This document shows, one piece after another, positions 42,752-51,705 of a stretch of DNA of 64,000 bases; within the stretch, counting starts at the first letter, position 1; every line of letters begins with the position of its first letter. This DNA is from Trichodesmium sp002260545. Its GTDB lineage: Bacteria; Cyanobacteriota; Cyanobacteriia; Cyanobacteriales; Microcoleaceae. The DNA is taken from the NCBI RefSeq assembly GCF_050016015.1, contig NZ_JBNHEQ010000297.1, forward strand, positions 39,891 through 103,890, given 5' to 3'. The notes beneath the pieces were generated by a model that saw only the letters and a program-made list of their open reading frames with translations, was not told where the DNA came from and ran no database searches. The position numbers and the translations under genes are program-made.

Positions 42752-44242
42752 TTAAGGTTTAGGACAAGTTCCCAATTTCCAGTCAACAAAAATATCGCGG
42801 GGGTCTGTATCTCTTAACCAACCAATGAACCTTTTATAATCAGCTATGTTGTAAGTAGCTATACAACCAACAGTACCAGGAGCGCCATAATTTCGATTCC
42901 AGTCAATATGAATTTCGATCGCGCTTCTTTCAGTTCTACCTGGTTCTATATAATCTAATGGAACTGTTACTGGACCAATACCACTTTGAAAAATCCGACC
43001 ATAATAATTATCTCTACCATCAGCCCAAACAATATCCTGAATGTACCACTTTCCTTCTGGTAACGGTTCCCCAGTCATTGCCCGACTCCGAGCCGCAGTA
43101 CGGAAAAATTGTCTTCCAGGGGCGCCACAACAAACTTCTAATCTGTCTTGTAGTTTTCCACTTTTAAAATAGTCTAAGTTAAGTACATAACATCCATACC
43201 TATCCTTTCGACTTGTCTTTGTTAATAGCAAGTAGTTTCTATTTGTCGTGGGTGGTGGTGCAGGAGGAGGTGGAGGTGGAGCATCTCCCCATAATTTTTG
43301 CCAAGTTATTGACTCTACCGTACTATTAGCTGCTGTAGGGCCAAAATAATCTTTTTTAAATTCTATAACTGCAAGTTCAGTTTTCTTACCAAAAATCGGC
43401 TCAAGTTCTCCAGAATAATACCCTAAATCTTTCAATCTATCTTGTAAAATTCTTACATCTTCCCCTTGACTACCCCGCACTAATACACGATTTAGTTTTG
43501 GAGGTGTACCTTGACTATATATATCAGAAAGTTTGAAAACGGAAATTCTTTCACCAGGAGGAATTGATTTATTAGCAGGAGCAATAACAAAAAAGCTAGC
43601 ATTTGGATACTGAGGAAAAATACTAGCTAATAAGTCTTTATCAAACCTTTCTAGAGTTAAGATTTCTACTACTTCACCCTGCTTCCAAGCCACAACTACA
43701 GTTTTCTTATTTTCATCCCTATATCCTTCTAACCAAGTTACTTCCTCTTGTTTTGAAATTTCTCCTTCTAAAGGTTTTTTTTCTCCTCCAGCTCTGAGAA
43801 ATAATTCCTGTTCATCAGCACGACGAGATACTAACCCTGGTAGTGGCTGAAAAACACCATTAACTACTCCATTTACCCAACGGGAAAATTCATTAGCTGC
43901 TCCTTGATAATCTCCTTGATTGAGTTTTCTTAATAAGGTACTACCTTGAAATGCACCAGTTCCTACGTTATAAGCAAAAGATACTAAAGCATCAAATTGG
44001 TTTTGATTAACAGGAACTCTTATTAGTCCAGAAATTTCTCTCGCTACTCTGGAGCATTCATACCTGAGGTATGCTTCTGCATTCCTTTCAGAAATTCTAT
44101 CCCCTAACTGAACTACTTGTCCGTCAGGGTAACGGGTGGTTCCATACCCAATAGTTGGTATACCTACTGGATCTAGATAAGCATTCAGAAAAAGTCCTTC
44201 CCATTTCTTGATTAAATCAAGGCAATTTTGTGAGATTTGCAT
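42752..44242 (-). CDS. Lysozyme (GH24) / peptidoglycan-binding / L,D-transpeptidase-like fusion
   Basis: 496 residues in three parts. 1-150: GH24 phage-type lysozyme with the catalytic Glu in LIKKWEGLFLNAYLDP and GIPTIGYGTT. About 250-315: peptidoglycan-binding domain (GEDVRILQDRLKDLGYYSGE, LEPIFGKKTELAVIEFK). 335-496: a murein-crosslinking-like domain with IEIHIDWNRNYGAPGTVGCI, which fits the His..GxxGC active-site pattern of YkuD-type enzymes. A Pro-run links the last two. No signal peptide is visible, so export would need another route or phage-like release. The combination of a wall cutter with a wall joiner is unusual. Confidence 0.85.
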   Translation of the reverse strand: MQISQNCLDLIKKWEGLFLNAYLDPVGIPTIGYGTTRYPDGQVVQLGDRISERNAEAYLRYECSRVAREISGLIRVPVNQNQFDALVSFAYNVGTGAFQGSTLLRKLNQGDYQGAANEFSRWVNGVVNGVFQPLPGLVSRRADEQELFLRAGGEKKPLEGEISKQEEVTWLEGYRDENKKTVVVAWKQGEVVEILTLERFDKDLLASIFPQYPNASFFVIAPANKSIPPGERISVFKLSDIYSQGTPPKLNRVLVRGSQGEDVRILQDRLKDLGYYSGELEPIFGKKTELAVIEFKKDYFGPTAANSTVESITWQKLWGDAPPPPPPAPPPTTNRNYLLLTKTSRKDRYGCYVLNLDYFKSGKLQDRLEVCCGAPGRQFFRTAARSRAMTGEPLPEGKWYIQDIVWADGRDNYYGRIFQSGIGPVTVPLDYIEPGRTERSAIEIHIDWNRNYGAPGTVGCIATYNIADYKRFIGWLRDTDPRDIFVDWKLGTCPKP

Positions 44243-44994
44243 TGTTGACAGTTCCTATTTACAACTAAACAGTACAGTTAATGCTTTTATAGCAATTCCC
44301 AAAAAGCGTGAGGTACAAAATTCTAGCTTTGAGGGAACAGGGAACAGGGAACAGGGAACAGGGAACAGGGAAAAGGGAATAATAAAAATATCAACAGATA
44401 ACTATACTTTATGAGCTTGAGAAATGCTATATATAATTATCAAGTTTGGCTCTAATAATTAATATTTTTATTAATTAGCTACATTTTTCAAGGTTTTGAT
44501 TCTCAAGAATAAGTATTTTCCATATTTTACCAAAAAAAAGTAATTTTTATAAAATATATGAATGATTGATTTTGAGTTTTCACTCCTTAAAATAATAGTT
44601 TGAACTAAATATATAAAATTTACCGAATAATTAAGGTTTAAAGCCTCTCATGATCAAGGAGAAACAATGAATTTATTTTCCTTTTCTTCAATCCAATCCG
44701 TTTTAGGGAGAGGTAATTATCAATTATCAATTATTGAATTTGTCATTATCCAGCCGTTAGCTATTTCCTGTTAATCAGCCACACAAGAATAAGTCGTTTA
44801 AATGCACAATAGCTTATAAAACTAAACAAGAGGAAAACTTAATACTCAAAGTTTATAAATTAGAACTTATTGAATTGTCCACAAACTGCCTCAGTTTCTG
44901 TAATTTTGATAATTTCAGAAAGCTTTGAGGTTTAGACTGATAATATAATTAAGTACCTGTGCAAAATTAATTTAACCTTTTTAGGAGAAAAAAA
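44243..44994. other. 750-bp gene-free region upstream of pdxJ
   Basis: 44333-44378 is a GGGAACA heptamer array. The rest is AT-rich; a fragment TTAAAGCCTCTCATGATC near 44638 resembles flanks of other repeats. pdxJ's ribosome site is TTTTTAGGAG at 44979-44988. No gene is seen. Confidence 0.55.
44333..44378. repeat. GGGAACA heptamer tandem repeat
   Basis: Five to six copies of GGGAACA, then a GGGAAAA variant. Heptanucleotide arrays of this type (STRR) are typical of filamentous cyanobacteria. Confidence 0.9.
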
Positions 44995-45717
44995 TTGCCC
45001 ACTCTTGGTGTCAACATCGACCACGTTGCCACAATTAGACAAGCGCGACAAACTGTAGAACCTGACCCAGTAGCAGCAGCAGTTTTAGCTGAACTAGCTG
45101 GTGCTGATGGTATTACTGTCCATCTGCGGGAAGACCGTCGCCATATTCAAGAACGAGATGTCCGTATTCTCCGACAAACCGTGCGGACTCATTTGAATCT
45201 AGAAATGGCCCCTACTGAGGAAATGGTGGCGATCGCTCTGGAAATTAAACCGGACTATATTACTCTTGTACCAGAACGCCGGGAAGAAGTCACTACTGAA
45301 GGGGGTTTGGATGTGGCAGGAAATCTTCCCCGGATGAGGGAAGTTGTAGCCCAATTACAAGGAGCGGGTATTCCTGTAAGTATGTTTATTGATGCAGAAA
45401 AAGCTCAGATAGAAGCTTCTGCCGAAATTCAGGCCAAGTTTATTGAACTCCATACGGGATGTTATGCTGAAGCTGAGGATGAGGCCACACGCCACAAAGA
45501 ATTGACTGTTTTGGCAGATGGGTGCAAAATAGCGATCGCTGCTGGTCTCCGGGTAAATGCTGGACATGGCCTCACTTATTGGAATGTTTATCCAGTTGCT
45601 TGTCTAGAAGGTATGGAAGAACTCAACATTGGTCATACAATTATTTCTAGGGCGGTACTCGTGGGTATGGAACGAGCTGTCCGTGAAATGAAACTGGCCA
45701 TAAATGGTCAGTTCTAA
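44995..45717 (+). CDS. pdxJ: Pyridoxine 5'-phosphate synthase PdxJ, TTG start
   Basis: 240 residues; forms pyridoxine 5'-phosphate from 1-deoxyxylulose 5-phosphate and aminoacetone phosphate. The family start MPTLGVNIDHVATIRQARQT is encoded from TTG 44995 behind AGGAG. GITVHLREDRRHIQ, YITLVPERREEVTTEGGL and VNAGHGLTYWN are the conserved substrate and phosphate loops. Only 15 bp separate it from ycf54, so the two are probably cotranscribed. Confidence 0.97.
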   Translation: MPTLGVNIDHVATIRQARQTVEPDPVAAAVLAELAGADGITVHLREDRRHIQERDVRILRQTVRTHLNLEMAPTEEMVAIALEIKPDYITLVPERREEVTTEGGLDVAGNLPRMREVVAQLQGAGIPVSMFIDAEKAQIEASAEIQAKFIELHTGCYAEAEDEATRHKELTVLADGCKIAIAAGLRVNAGHGLTYWNVYPVACLEGMEELNIGHTIISRAVLVGMERAVREMKLAINGQF

Positions 45718-45732
45718 TTACTAACTTTATTG

Positions 45733-46077
45733 ATGGAAATGCAAACTTACTATTACGTCTTAGCTAGTCAAAAATTTTTAATGGAGGAAGAACCCCTAGA
45801 AGAAGTATTTAGGGAGCGCACCAGAGATTATCACGAGAAGGAAAAGGAAATAGATTTCTGGTTAGTTTCTCCACCTGCTTTTTTAGAAGCTCCTGAACTG
45901 GTTAGCATCAAAGAAAAATGTCCTCAACCTGCAGCAGCGATTATTTCTACTAATCCTCAATTTATTACTTGGTTGAAATTACGCTTAGAGTCTGTAATTA
46001 CAGGAGAATTTCAAGCACCTTCAGACACTATTCCTGAAAATTTAGTTTCTCTAGCACCTGCTTCTACGAAAAATTAA
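45733..46077 (+). CDS. ycf54: Ycf54 family, Mg-protoporphyrin monomethyl-ester cyclase accessory
   Basis: About 114 residues: YYYVLASQKFLMEEEPLEEV, EKEIDFWLVSPPAFLEAPEL and CPQPAAAIISTNPQFITWLK match the Ycf54/Slr1780 family, needed for the AcsF cyclase step that forms ring E in chlorophyll synthesis. It marks the organism as a chlorophyll a producer. The start is ATG 45733 or ATG 45739 (MQTYYY). Confidence 0.92.
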   Translation: MEMQTYYYVLASQKFLMEEEPLEEVFRERTRDYHEKEKEIDFWLVSPPAFLEAPELVSIKEKCPQPAAAIISTNPQFITWLKLRLESVITGEFQAPSDTIPENLVSLAPASTKN

Positions 46078-46153
46078 TTAATATGTAAGCATTTCCTGGG
46101 GAATGCTATGTAAAAAGCCGTCAGCTATCAGCAGCTATTAGTATTAACTTACT

Positions 46154-46268
46154 CAGGACTTACGCATAACCACTATATCTTGTAGGGGTAATTTCCTAAC
46201 GTAATGCTCCTAATTACATGAATAACCCCTAAATATAGCATATAATTTGAAATTTTGCGTAAGCCCTG
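46154..46268. mobile_element. MITE family B copy, expanded core
   Basis: CAGGACTTACGC and GCGTAAGCCCTG ends, flanks TTACT (46149-46153) and TTATT (46269-46273). The core has an extra stretch with TAGGGGTAATTTCCTAACGT. Confidence 0.75.
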
Positions 46269-46335
46269 TTATTGTCACATTATATGAAGAGTTAGTCTCT
46301 AATGAGAACTAAAAGTGAAGTTAAACTAATACTTA

Positions 46336-46427
46336 CAGGACTTACGCAGAACCACCAGCGCTAGTAGGGGCGAATGGCCATTTGCCCCTACAGACTGTTT
46401 ATACTTTCAGATTTTGCGTAAGTCCTG
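46336..46427. mobile_element. MITE family B copy with ACTTA target duplication
   Basis: Perfect CAGGACTTACGCA / TGCGTAAGTCCTG ends; ACTTA at 46331-46335 and 46428-46432. The core GTAGGGGCGAATGGCCATTT and GCCCCTAC is a hairpin. Confidence 0.85.
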
Positions 46428-46503
46428 ACTTAATTCATTTTTATTGCTGAGAGCTGACAGCTAATAGCTGAATGCTTACTTGATTATTAACCATTTTTTC
46501 GCA

Positions 46504-47184
46504 ATGACTAATACTCAACTGCAACTGAATAAACCTTGGTTGGGGAGGCTAAAAACTTTGATGGCCTCAACTTTTTTATGCTTGTCATTTTTGACAATTG
46601 AGGAAAAATATGCTTTAGCAATTGAAGATTGTCAATCTCCTGGGAGTGATGAATACTTATTAGTCATAATTACAGAGACAGCTGCAAATCAAGAGATAGT
46701 TCGTCGCAGCTTACCACCAGATATTACGATAGATGTCTGTCGCTACATTGACCAGACTGTTAGTAGTATCCGAGGTTTTGATGACCAAGATGTGGCGAGT
46801 GATTGGGCAAGATATATTCAAGATATCGTGGGGTTGCGTGCCTATGTAGTTAGACCGAGTGAGGAGACAGAACCTGATGGACCTTTACCAGCTCCTCCAG
46901 AAATAGGTTTTAATCCTCAACCTTTAGGTAGTGGTTATGCTGTTTTAGTAGATTATAATAATCAACCAGAAATCGCTTTACAGTTGGAAAGAAGTTTAGG
47001 GCGCAATGTAGCTTTAGCTGCTTATGGGCAAAAACCTTTTTTATTAGTAACCTACACCAAGGGACGTAAAGCTGCTACAAATAGTATGTTCAACTTAAGC
47101 GATCGTGGATTTTTAGTTTTTGTTGTAGATAGTAGTAGGGTGACGTTAATTAGTCCTAAAGTTAAATTAGAAAATAGGGAGTAG
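46504..47184 (+). CDS. Exported hypothetical, SPOR-like fold suspected
   Basis: From ATG 46504 about 226 residues. A hydrophobic segment (LKTLMASTFLCLSFLTI) is a signal peptide. Then EYLLVIITETAANQEIVRRS, a middle Pro-rich linker, and a second half GYAVLVDYNNQPEIALQLER with FLLVTYTKGRKAA. The paired beta-alpha-beta pattern recalls the SPOR-like protein at 61432-62280. There is no catalytic motif. 47185-47421 after it is an AATTAATAATTA array and otherwise empty. Confidence 0.6.
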   Translation: MTNTQLQLNKPWLGRLKTLMASTFLCLSFLTIEEKYALAIEDCQSPGSDEYLLVIITETAANQEIVRRSLPPDITIDVCRYIDQTVSSIRGFDDQDVASDWARYIQDIVGLRAYVVRPSEETEPDGPLPAPPEIGFNPQPLGSGYAVLVDYNNQPEIALQLERSLGRNVALAAYGQKPFLLVTYTKGRKAATNSMFNLSDRGFLVFVVDSSRVTLISPKVKLENRE

Positions 47185-47421
47185 GGTTCAACAATTAATA
47201 ATTAATAATTAATAATTAATAATTAATAATTAATAATTATTAATCAATTATTACCTCTTCTTATAAATAAAAGCATTAACTAAAAGGATTTTTCTCTTTT
47301 TTCTCCATGAATTGAGAGGCTTTATACGTTAATTTTTCGGTAAATATATTGATAAATAAGAGTGAGATAATTTATTTACTTTTTTATTATTTATTGGGTT
47401 ATTATTAGATATTTATATTAA

Positions 47422-47880
47422 TTAAGTATAAGCAAAACTCGCAACCCAAGATACAGCTACTCCCAGACAAAACCCTGCTATTACCTGTACAGGAGTATGG
47501 CCTAACAACTCTTTGAGACGATCTTGATTAAGATGATGGTCTTCCTGGAATAATTCATCTATAATTTGATTGAGAATTCGAGCTTGTAATCCTGCTGCTT
47601 GACGAACTCCTGCTGCATCATACATCACAATAATCGCAAAAACTAAAGCTAGGGCAAACTCTGGACTAGCCCAACCTTTTGTCTGACCTACTCCTACTGC
47701 CAATGCTGCTACAAATGCAGAATGGGCACTAGGCATTCCCCCACTTGTGAATAAAGCTTGTAAATTCATCTTGCCATGTTGAACTAACTCTACCACGATC
47801 TTGAAAAATTGAGCCATGAGACAAGCTAGGAGAGCAACCCATAGAACATGGTTATCCATTATTTCACCAATATTCTCCAT
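47422..47880 (-). CDS. Divergent PAP2 family membrane protein
   Basis: 152 residues with about four membrane helices. LWVALLACLMAQFFKIVVEL, then FTSGGMPSAHSAFVAALAVG (the PSAHS motif), MYDAAGVRQAAGLQA and LKELLGHTPVQVIAGFCLGV define the divergent PAP2 (DUF212) family, possible lipid phosphatases. It begins 9 bp after the crtE stop, so it is cotranscribed and might act on isoprenoid diphosphates (inference). Confidence 0.92.
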   Translation of the reverse strand: MENIGEIMDNHVLWVALLACLMAQFFKIVVELVQHGKMNLQALFTSGGMPSAHSAFVAALAVGVGQTKGWASPEFALALVFAIIVMYDAAGVRQAAGLQARILNQIIDELFQEDHHLNQDRLKELLGHTPVQVIAGFCLGVAVSWVASFAYT

Positions 47881-47889
47881 ATTACTCCC

Positions 47890-48840
47890 CTAGTTAGTGC
47901 GGCTGATAATAAAATCTGCTAAAGCTATTAGTGGCAATGCCTTTTCTCCAAAAACTTCTAACTCTGCCTTGGCATTCTGAACAAGTATTTGAGCTTGACA
48001 CCGAGATTTTTCTAATCCCCAAATTGCTGGATAGGTTGCTTTTTGAGCCTCAAGATCCTTTCCGGCAGTTTTCCCTAGCTCTTCTGTAGTAGCAGTAATA
48101 TCGAGAATATCATCAACTATTTGAAAAGCCAAACCAATATTTTGAGCATATCGGGAAAGTCTCTGTAAATTAATTTCCGATGCACTGGCAAGTATAGCAC
48201 CACATACTACACTAGCTTCTAAAAGAGCGCCTGTTTTATGAGTATGGATAAAATGTAGGGTTTTTTCAGATACTTGTGAGAGACCCTCGGAAGCTAAGTC
48301 CACTACTTGGCCTCCAACTAACCCTGCTGCTCCAACTGCTTTTCCCAACCGAGCAATGACTTCAAGAACTTGTTGTGGTAGTACATTTTTAGTTTGAGTA
48401 GCCACAAATTCAAAAGCATAAGCTAATAAACCATCCCCTGCCAGAATTGCGATATCTTCACCATAAACTTTATGATTTGTCAACTTACCTCGGCGATAAT
48501 CATCATTATCCATTGCAGGCAAATCATCATGTATTAAGGACATGGTGTGGATCATCTCTAATGCACAGGCAGTGGGCATTGCCATTTCTATATTTCCACC
48601 TGCTAATTCACAGGTAGCCAAACACAGAATTGGACGTAAGCGCTTACCTCCTGCTAGTAGGGAGTAGCGCATTGCCTCATAAATTTTTTCTGGGTAGACT
48701 ATACTGATAGAATTGTCAAGAGCTTTTTCAACTAGAGCTTTTTGCTCTGCTAAATAGGTAGGTAGGTCAAAATTTGTATCTATTTGAAATTGAGGAAGCA
48801 TGGGATTAATCTGGTGGCCAGTATTTGGCATTAGCACCAT
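47890..48840 (-). CDS. crtE: Geranylgeranyl diphosphate synthase CrtE
   Basis: 316 residues. First Asp-rich motif in MSLIHDDLPAMDNDDYRRGK, second in GLAFQIVDDILDITAT, with the substrate loop GGKRLRPILCL. It condenses IPP with allylic diphosphates to GGPP, precursor of carotenoids, phytol and other isoprenoids. The start may be at 48840 or the second Met 9 bp in. folD lies 325 bp upstream on the same strand and PAP2 is immediately downstream. Confidence 0.95.
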   Translation of the reverse strand: MVLMPNTGHQINPMLPQFQIDTNFDLPTYLAEQKALVEKALDNSISIVYPEKIYEAMRYSLLAGGKRLRPILCLATCELAGGNIEMAMPTACALEMIHTMSLIHDDLPAMDNDDYRRGKLTNHKVYGEDIAILAGDGLLAYAFEFVATQTKNVLPQQVLEVIARLGKAVGAAGLVGGQVVDLASEGLSQVSEKTLHFIHTHKTGALLEASVVCGAILASASEINLQRLSRYAQNIGLAFQIVDDILDITATTEELGKTAGKDLEAQKATYPAIWGLEKSRCQAQILVQNAKAELEVFGEKALPLIALADFIISRTN

Positions 48841-49165
48841 AGATTATACACTTTATTGGTTTCAATCCCGAAATTTATTTGTTTGAAGAAGAAAGCAAAA
48901 AGGCAAAAAGGAATTATACTCAATCAGTTTAATGATAAAATAGTAGTAGTCTAAATATAACTTCCAGTGAATTTAGGGAAAAACATTAGATGTATATATT
49001 AATAACTATAGCGCTACAGTATATTTAGTATTTTTTCCTTCTTCCCTTTTCCTTACTTCTACATATATAGTTGTTTCACTTTAGATTGAGACAAGTGTTT
49101 CTTGCCCTAAAAGGATTTCAGCTGAAAAAGTGTTTCATTCTTAAATTAAATGACTATAAGTTGGA
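48841..49165. other. Gap between folD and crtE, no gene
   Basis: 325 bp, AT-rich, carrying AGAAAGCAAAAAGGCAAAAAG. No convincing repeat or terminator is seen. Confidence 0.4.
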
Positions 49166-50029
49166 TTATTCTACTAAACCGCTCCAACGTTCTACAGTAT
49201 TTTGCAATAACATCGCTACAGTCATCGGGCCAATTCCACCAGGTACAGGAGTAATATATTCTGCTATCTCTGCCACAGAGTCAAATTGAACATCTCCCAC
49301 TAACTTACTATTACCTGCTTCATCTGTAATCTTATTAATTCCTACATCTATAACGACTGCTCCTGGTTTGACCATCTCAGCAGTAATCATGTTTGGTTTA
49401 CCTACTGCTGCTACAAGAATATCTGCATTTCTGGTTATGACCTCTAAATTTTGAGACCGGGAATGGGCAATTGTTACTGTACTATTGGCCTCCAATAACA
49501 TTAATGCCATTGGTTTGCCCACTAAAATGCTTCGCCCTAGTACAACGGCCTGTTTTCCTTGCAATTCAATATTATATTCCTTTAGCAAGCGCATCACTCC
49601 TGCGGGAGTACAACTGCGTAAACCTTTTTCACCACGGAGCAGTTGTCCAAGATTCATGGGATGGAGTCCATCTACGTCTTTGCTAGGGTCAATTTGGTAG
49701 AGTAATGAAGTAGAGTCTAAATGTTCTGGTAAGGGTAACTGTACTAAGATACCGTCTACTTGTGGGTCTTGGTTTAATTGTTGAATTACTTGTGTTAGTT
49801 CAGCTTGAGATGTTTGGGTTGGAAAATGTTTCCCGAAGGAGGCAATACCTACTTTGGCGCAAGATTTTTCTTTGTTACGGACATAGACTGCACTGGCAGG
49901 GTTATCTCCCACCATTAATACTGCTAAACCAGGAGGACGACCAATTTGACTTTGTAGAGACTGAACTTTTTGTTGGAGTTCAGCTTTGATTTTTTTGGCC
50001 AGAGCTTTACCATCTAATTTATTTGTCAT
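49166..50029 (-). CDS. folD: Bifunctional methylene-THF dehydrogenase/cyclohydrolase FolD
   Basis: 287 residues. The catalytic Lys lies in VYVRNKEKSC (YxxxK), followed by GILVQLPLPEHL, DVDGLHPMNLGQLLRG, the NADP-binding VVLGRSILVGKPMALMLLEA and the end ITPVPGGIGPMTVAMLLQNT. It interconverts 5,10-methylene- and 10-formyl-tetrahydrofolate, supplying purine synthesis. Confidence 0.97.
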   Translation of the reverse strand: MTNKLDGKALAKKIKAELQQKVQSLQSQIGRPPGLAVLMVGDNPASAVYVRNKEKSCAKVGIASFGKHFPTQTSQAELTQVIQQLNQDPQVDGILVQLPLPEHLDSTSLLYQIDPSKDVDGLHPMNLGQLLRGEKGLRSCTPAGVMRLLKEYNIELQGKQAVVLGRSILVGKPMALMLLEANSTVTIAHSRSQNLEVITRNADILVAAVGKPNMITAEMVKPGAVVIDVGINKITDEAGNSKLVGDVQFDSVAEIAEYITPVPGGIGPMTVAMLLQNTVERWSGLVE

Positions 50030-50427
50030 TGCTATTTCCTATTTGAGTTTTGATTTTAAAAGTTGTACCTAATGACTTTCCTATCAATTTATTGATTTCA
50101 ATTTTTGATTTTGAAATTAATAAGTTATCTTGTTAATCAGGATAATAATAGTATGATGATGAGTATATAAAAGTAGATTTTGTGATGTTTTAAATAAACA
50201 AAAATAATGTTTAATTTTTAGCACTCAAATAGAATTGAATCTTTTATTGGTATTATAGATAGACAAAATTATCTTAATTGGTATGGTAATATTTTTACAG
50301 GATATGGAGTTATAAAATAAGACTGTAGACGTGATAATTGAAAATATTTTGCTGTGAATTTTAAATATTAATAAATTAATGGGAATAATCAATTTGTAGT
50401 TACTATAGTAATAACCATAAAATTCTG
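50030..50427. other. Gene-free intergenic region between divergent genes
   Basis: 398 AT-rich bases that must hold the promoters of folD and the lipoprotein gene. I see no repeat family or gene. Confidence 0.4.
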
Positions 50428-50958
50428 ATGCAAATAGGGAAAAAAGTTTTGATGATAACTAGATCGCCGACTAAAAAAGCTTTGGGAATCAATTACATAC
50501 AAATATTGCAGAGATTTCCATCTTCGTTTTTGCTGCTTAATTCTTCTTTATTAAATTCATTGTTTGATAAATTTAGAATTCTTCTGATTATGTTTTTTGT
50601 GACAGGACTAATTAGTTGTAGTCAAATTACAGAAACGGCTATTAAATTGAATCTCAATGTAAGTCGAATTGATAAAATTCAAACCAAGGGTAAAATTGAT
50701 AATCAAGTATATTTAAAAGGTACTGTAGAAAGTCGTGCCCCATTTATAGAAACAGGCGCTTATGAACTAACAGATAATACGGGGAGTATTTGGATATTTA
50801 CTACAGCAGAATTACCAAAGATAGGAACAGAAATAACAATTAAAGGAAAAATACGTTATCAAAGTATTATTGTTTCAGAATTAGGTGATCAGGATGTTGG
50901 AGATTTTTATATAGAGGAAGTAGAACGAATAGAAGAAGAAAATTATGAACAACAATAA
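50428..50958 (+). CDS. Lipoprotein with OB-fold-like domain
   Basis: A possible lipobox (FVTGLISCS) near residue 65 implies the real start is nearer the hydrophobic segment, e.g. ATG 50590; the first 54 codons have no obvious function. The mature part (QVYLKGTVESRAPFIETGAY, ELTDNTGSIWIFTTAELP, GTEITIKGKIRYQ) is a beta-barrel of the bacterial OB-fold type. It overlaps the Nudix gene by 14 bp, so the two are coupled. Confidence 0.65.
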   Translation: MQIGKKVLMITRSPTKKALGINYIQILQRFPSSFLLLNSSLLNSLFDKFRILLIMFFVTGLISCSQITETAIKLNLNVSRIDKIQTKGKIDNQVYLKGTVESRAPFIETGAYELTDNTGSIWIFTTAELPKIGTEITIKGKIRYQSIIVSELGDQDVGDFYIEEVERIEEENYEQQ

Positions 50959-51391
50959 TTTACCTCATGTGGCGATCGCTATTCTGTACCGAGAAGGGAA
51001 ATTTCTCCTACAATTACGAGATGATATTCCTGGTATTGCTCACCCTGGTAAATGGGCTTTTTTTGGGGGTCATATAGAAACAGGAGAAAAACCGGAGGAG
51101 GCTGTAAAACGAGAATTAGCTGAAGAAATAAGTTATACACCTGATATAGTTTCCGAGTTTGGTGTTTACTATGACACTAATGTTGTTCGTCATGTATTTT
51201 CTGCTCCTTTAACTGTGGAATTAAAAGATTTAGTTTTGGGAGAAGGTTGGGATATGGGGTTATTAACTCCAGCAGAAATTAAGGCAGGTAAAGCTTATTC
51301 TGAGAATGCAGGAATGGAGCGATCGCTTGGGGAATTTCATCAAAAAATCCTCTTAGATTTTATGAGTAAATATGACACTTTGATTGATTGA
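50945..51391 (+). CDS. Nudix hydrolase
   Basis: 148 residues. The Nudix box GGHIETGEKPEEAVKRELAE followed by EISY fits GX5EX7REUXEEXGU. These enzymes cleave nucleoside diphosphates linked to another group; the substrate cannot be told. ATG 50945 lies within the end of the preceding gene. Confidence 0.9.
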   Translation: MNNNNLPHVAIAILYREGKFLLQLRDDIPGIAHPGKWAFFGGHIETGEKPEEAVKRELAEEISYTPDIVSEFGVYYDTNVVRHVFSAPLTVELKDLVLGEGWDMGLLTPAEIKAGKAYSENAGMERSLGEFHQKILLDFMSKYDTLID

Positions 51392-51705
51392 AACTTGGGA
51401 ATTATTCTAGTTTTTAAAATTGCATAGAATAGAGATATCTATGAATAGTAGATAAATTTTTATGCAAGCCTTTACTTAGTTAGTTAACTAATATATAAAC
51501 AGGTAAAAACTCGTCATTGCCACGATAGGAAGCAATCTCGTAAAACCGATTACTTACTTAATTAGCTAATATATAATCTGGCTAAAAACTCGTCATTGCC
51601 ACGATAGGAAGCAATCTCGTAAAACCTCTGATATTGCTTCCTTCCACTCCGTTCCAGTCGCAATGACTTACAATAACTAAGTTATCCGAATTCAATATAA
51701 TTGCT
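51392..51705. repeat. Tandem copies of a GTCATTGC..GCAATGAC repeat
   Basis: ACTCGTCATTGCCACGATAG, GAAGCAATCTCGTAAAAC occurs twice (51512 and 51590), followed by TTGCTTCCTTCCACTCCGTT and CCAGTCGCAATGACTT, related to family C. No gene is seen. Confidence 0.7.

Larger units (their letters stand above)
46078..46503. other. Gene-free gap with two adjacent family B MITEs
   Basis: An outer repeat with ends GTAAGCATTT (46085) and AGCTAATAGCTGAATGCTTAC (46461) seems to contain both MITEs (46154-46268, 46336-46427). No gene is seen. Confidence 0.55.
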
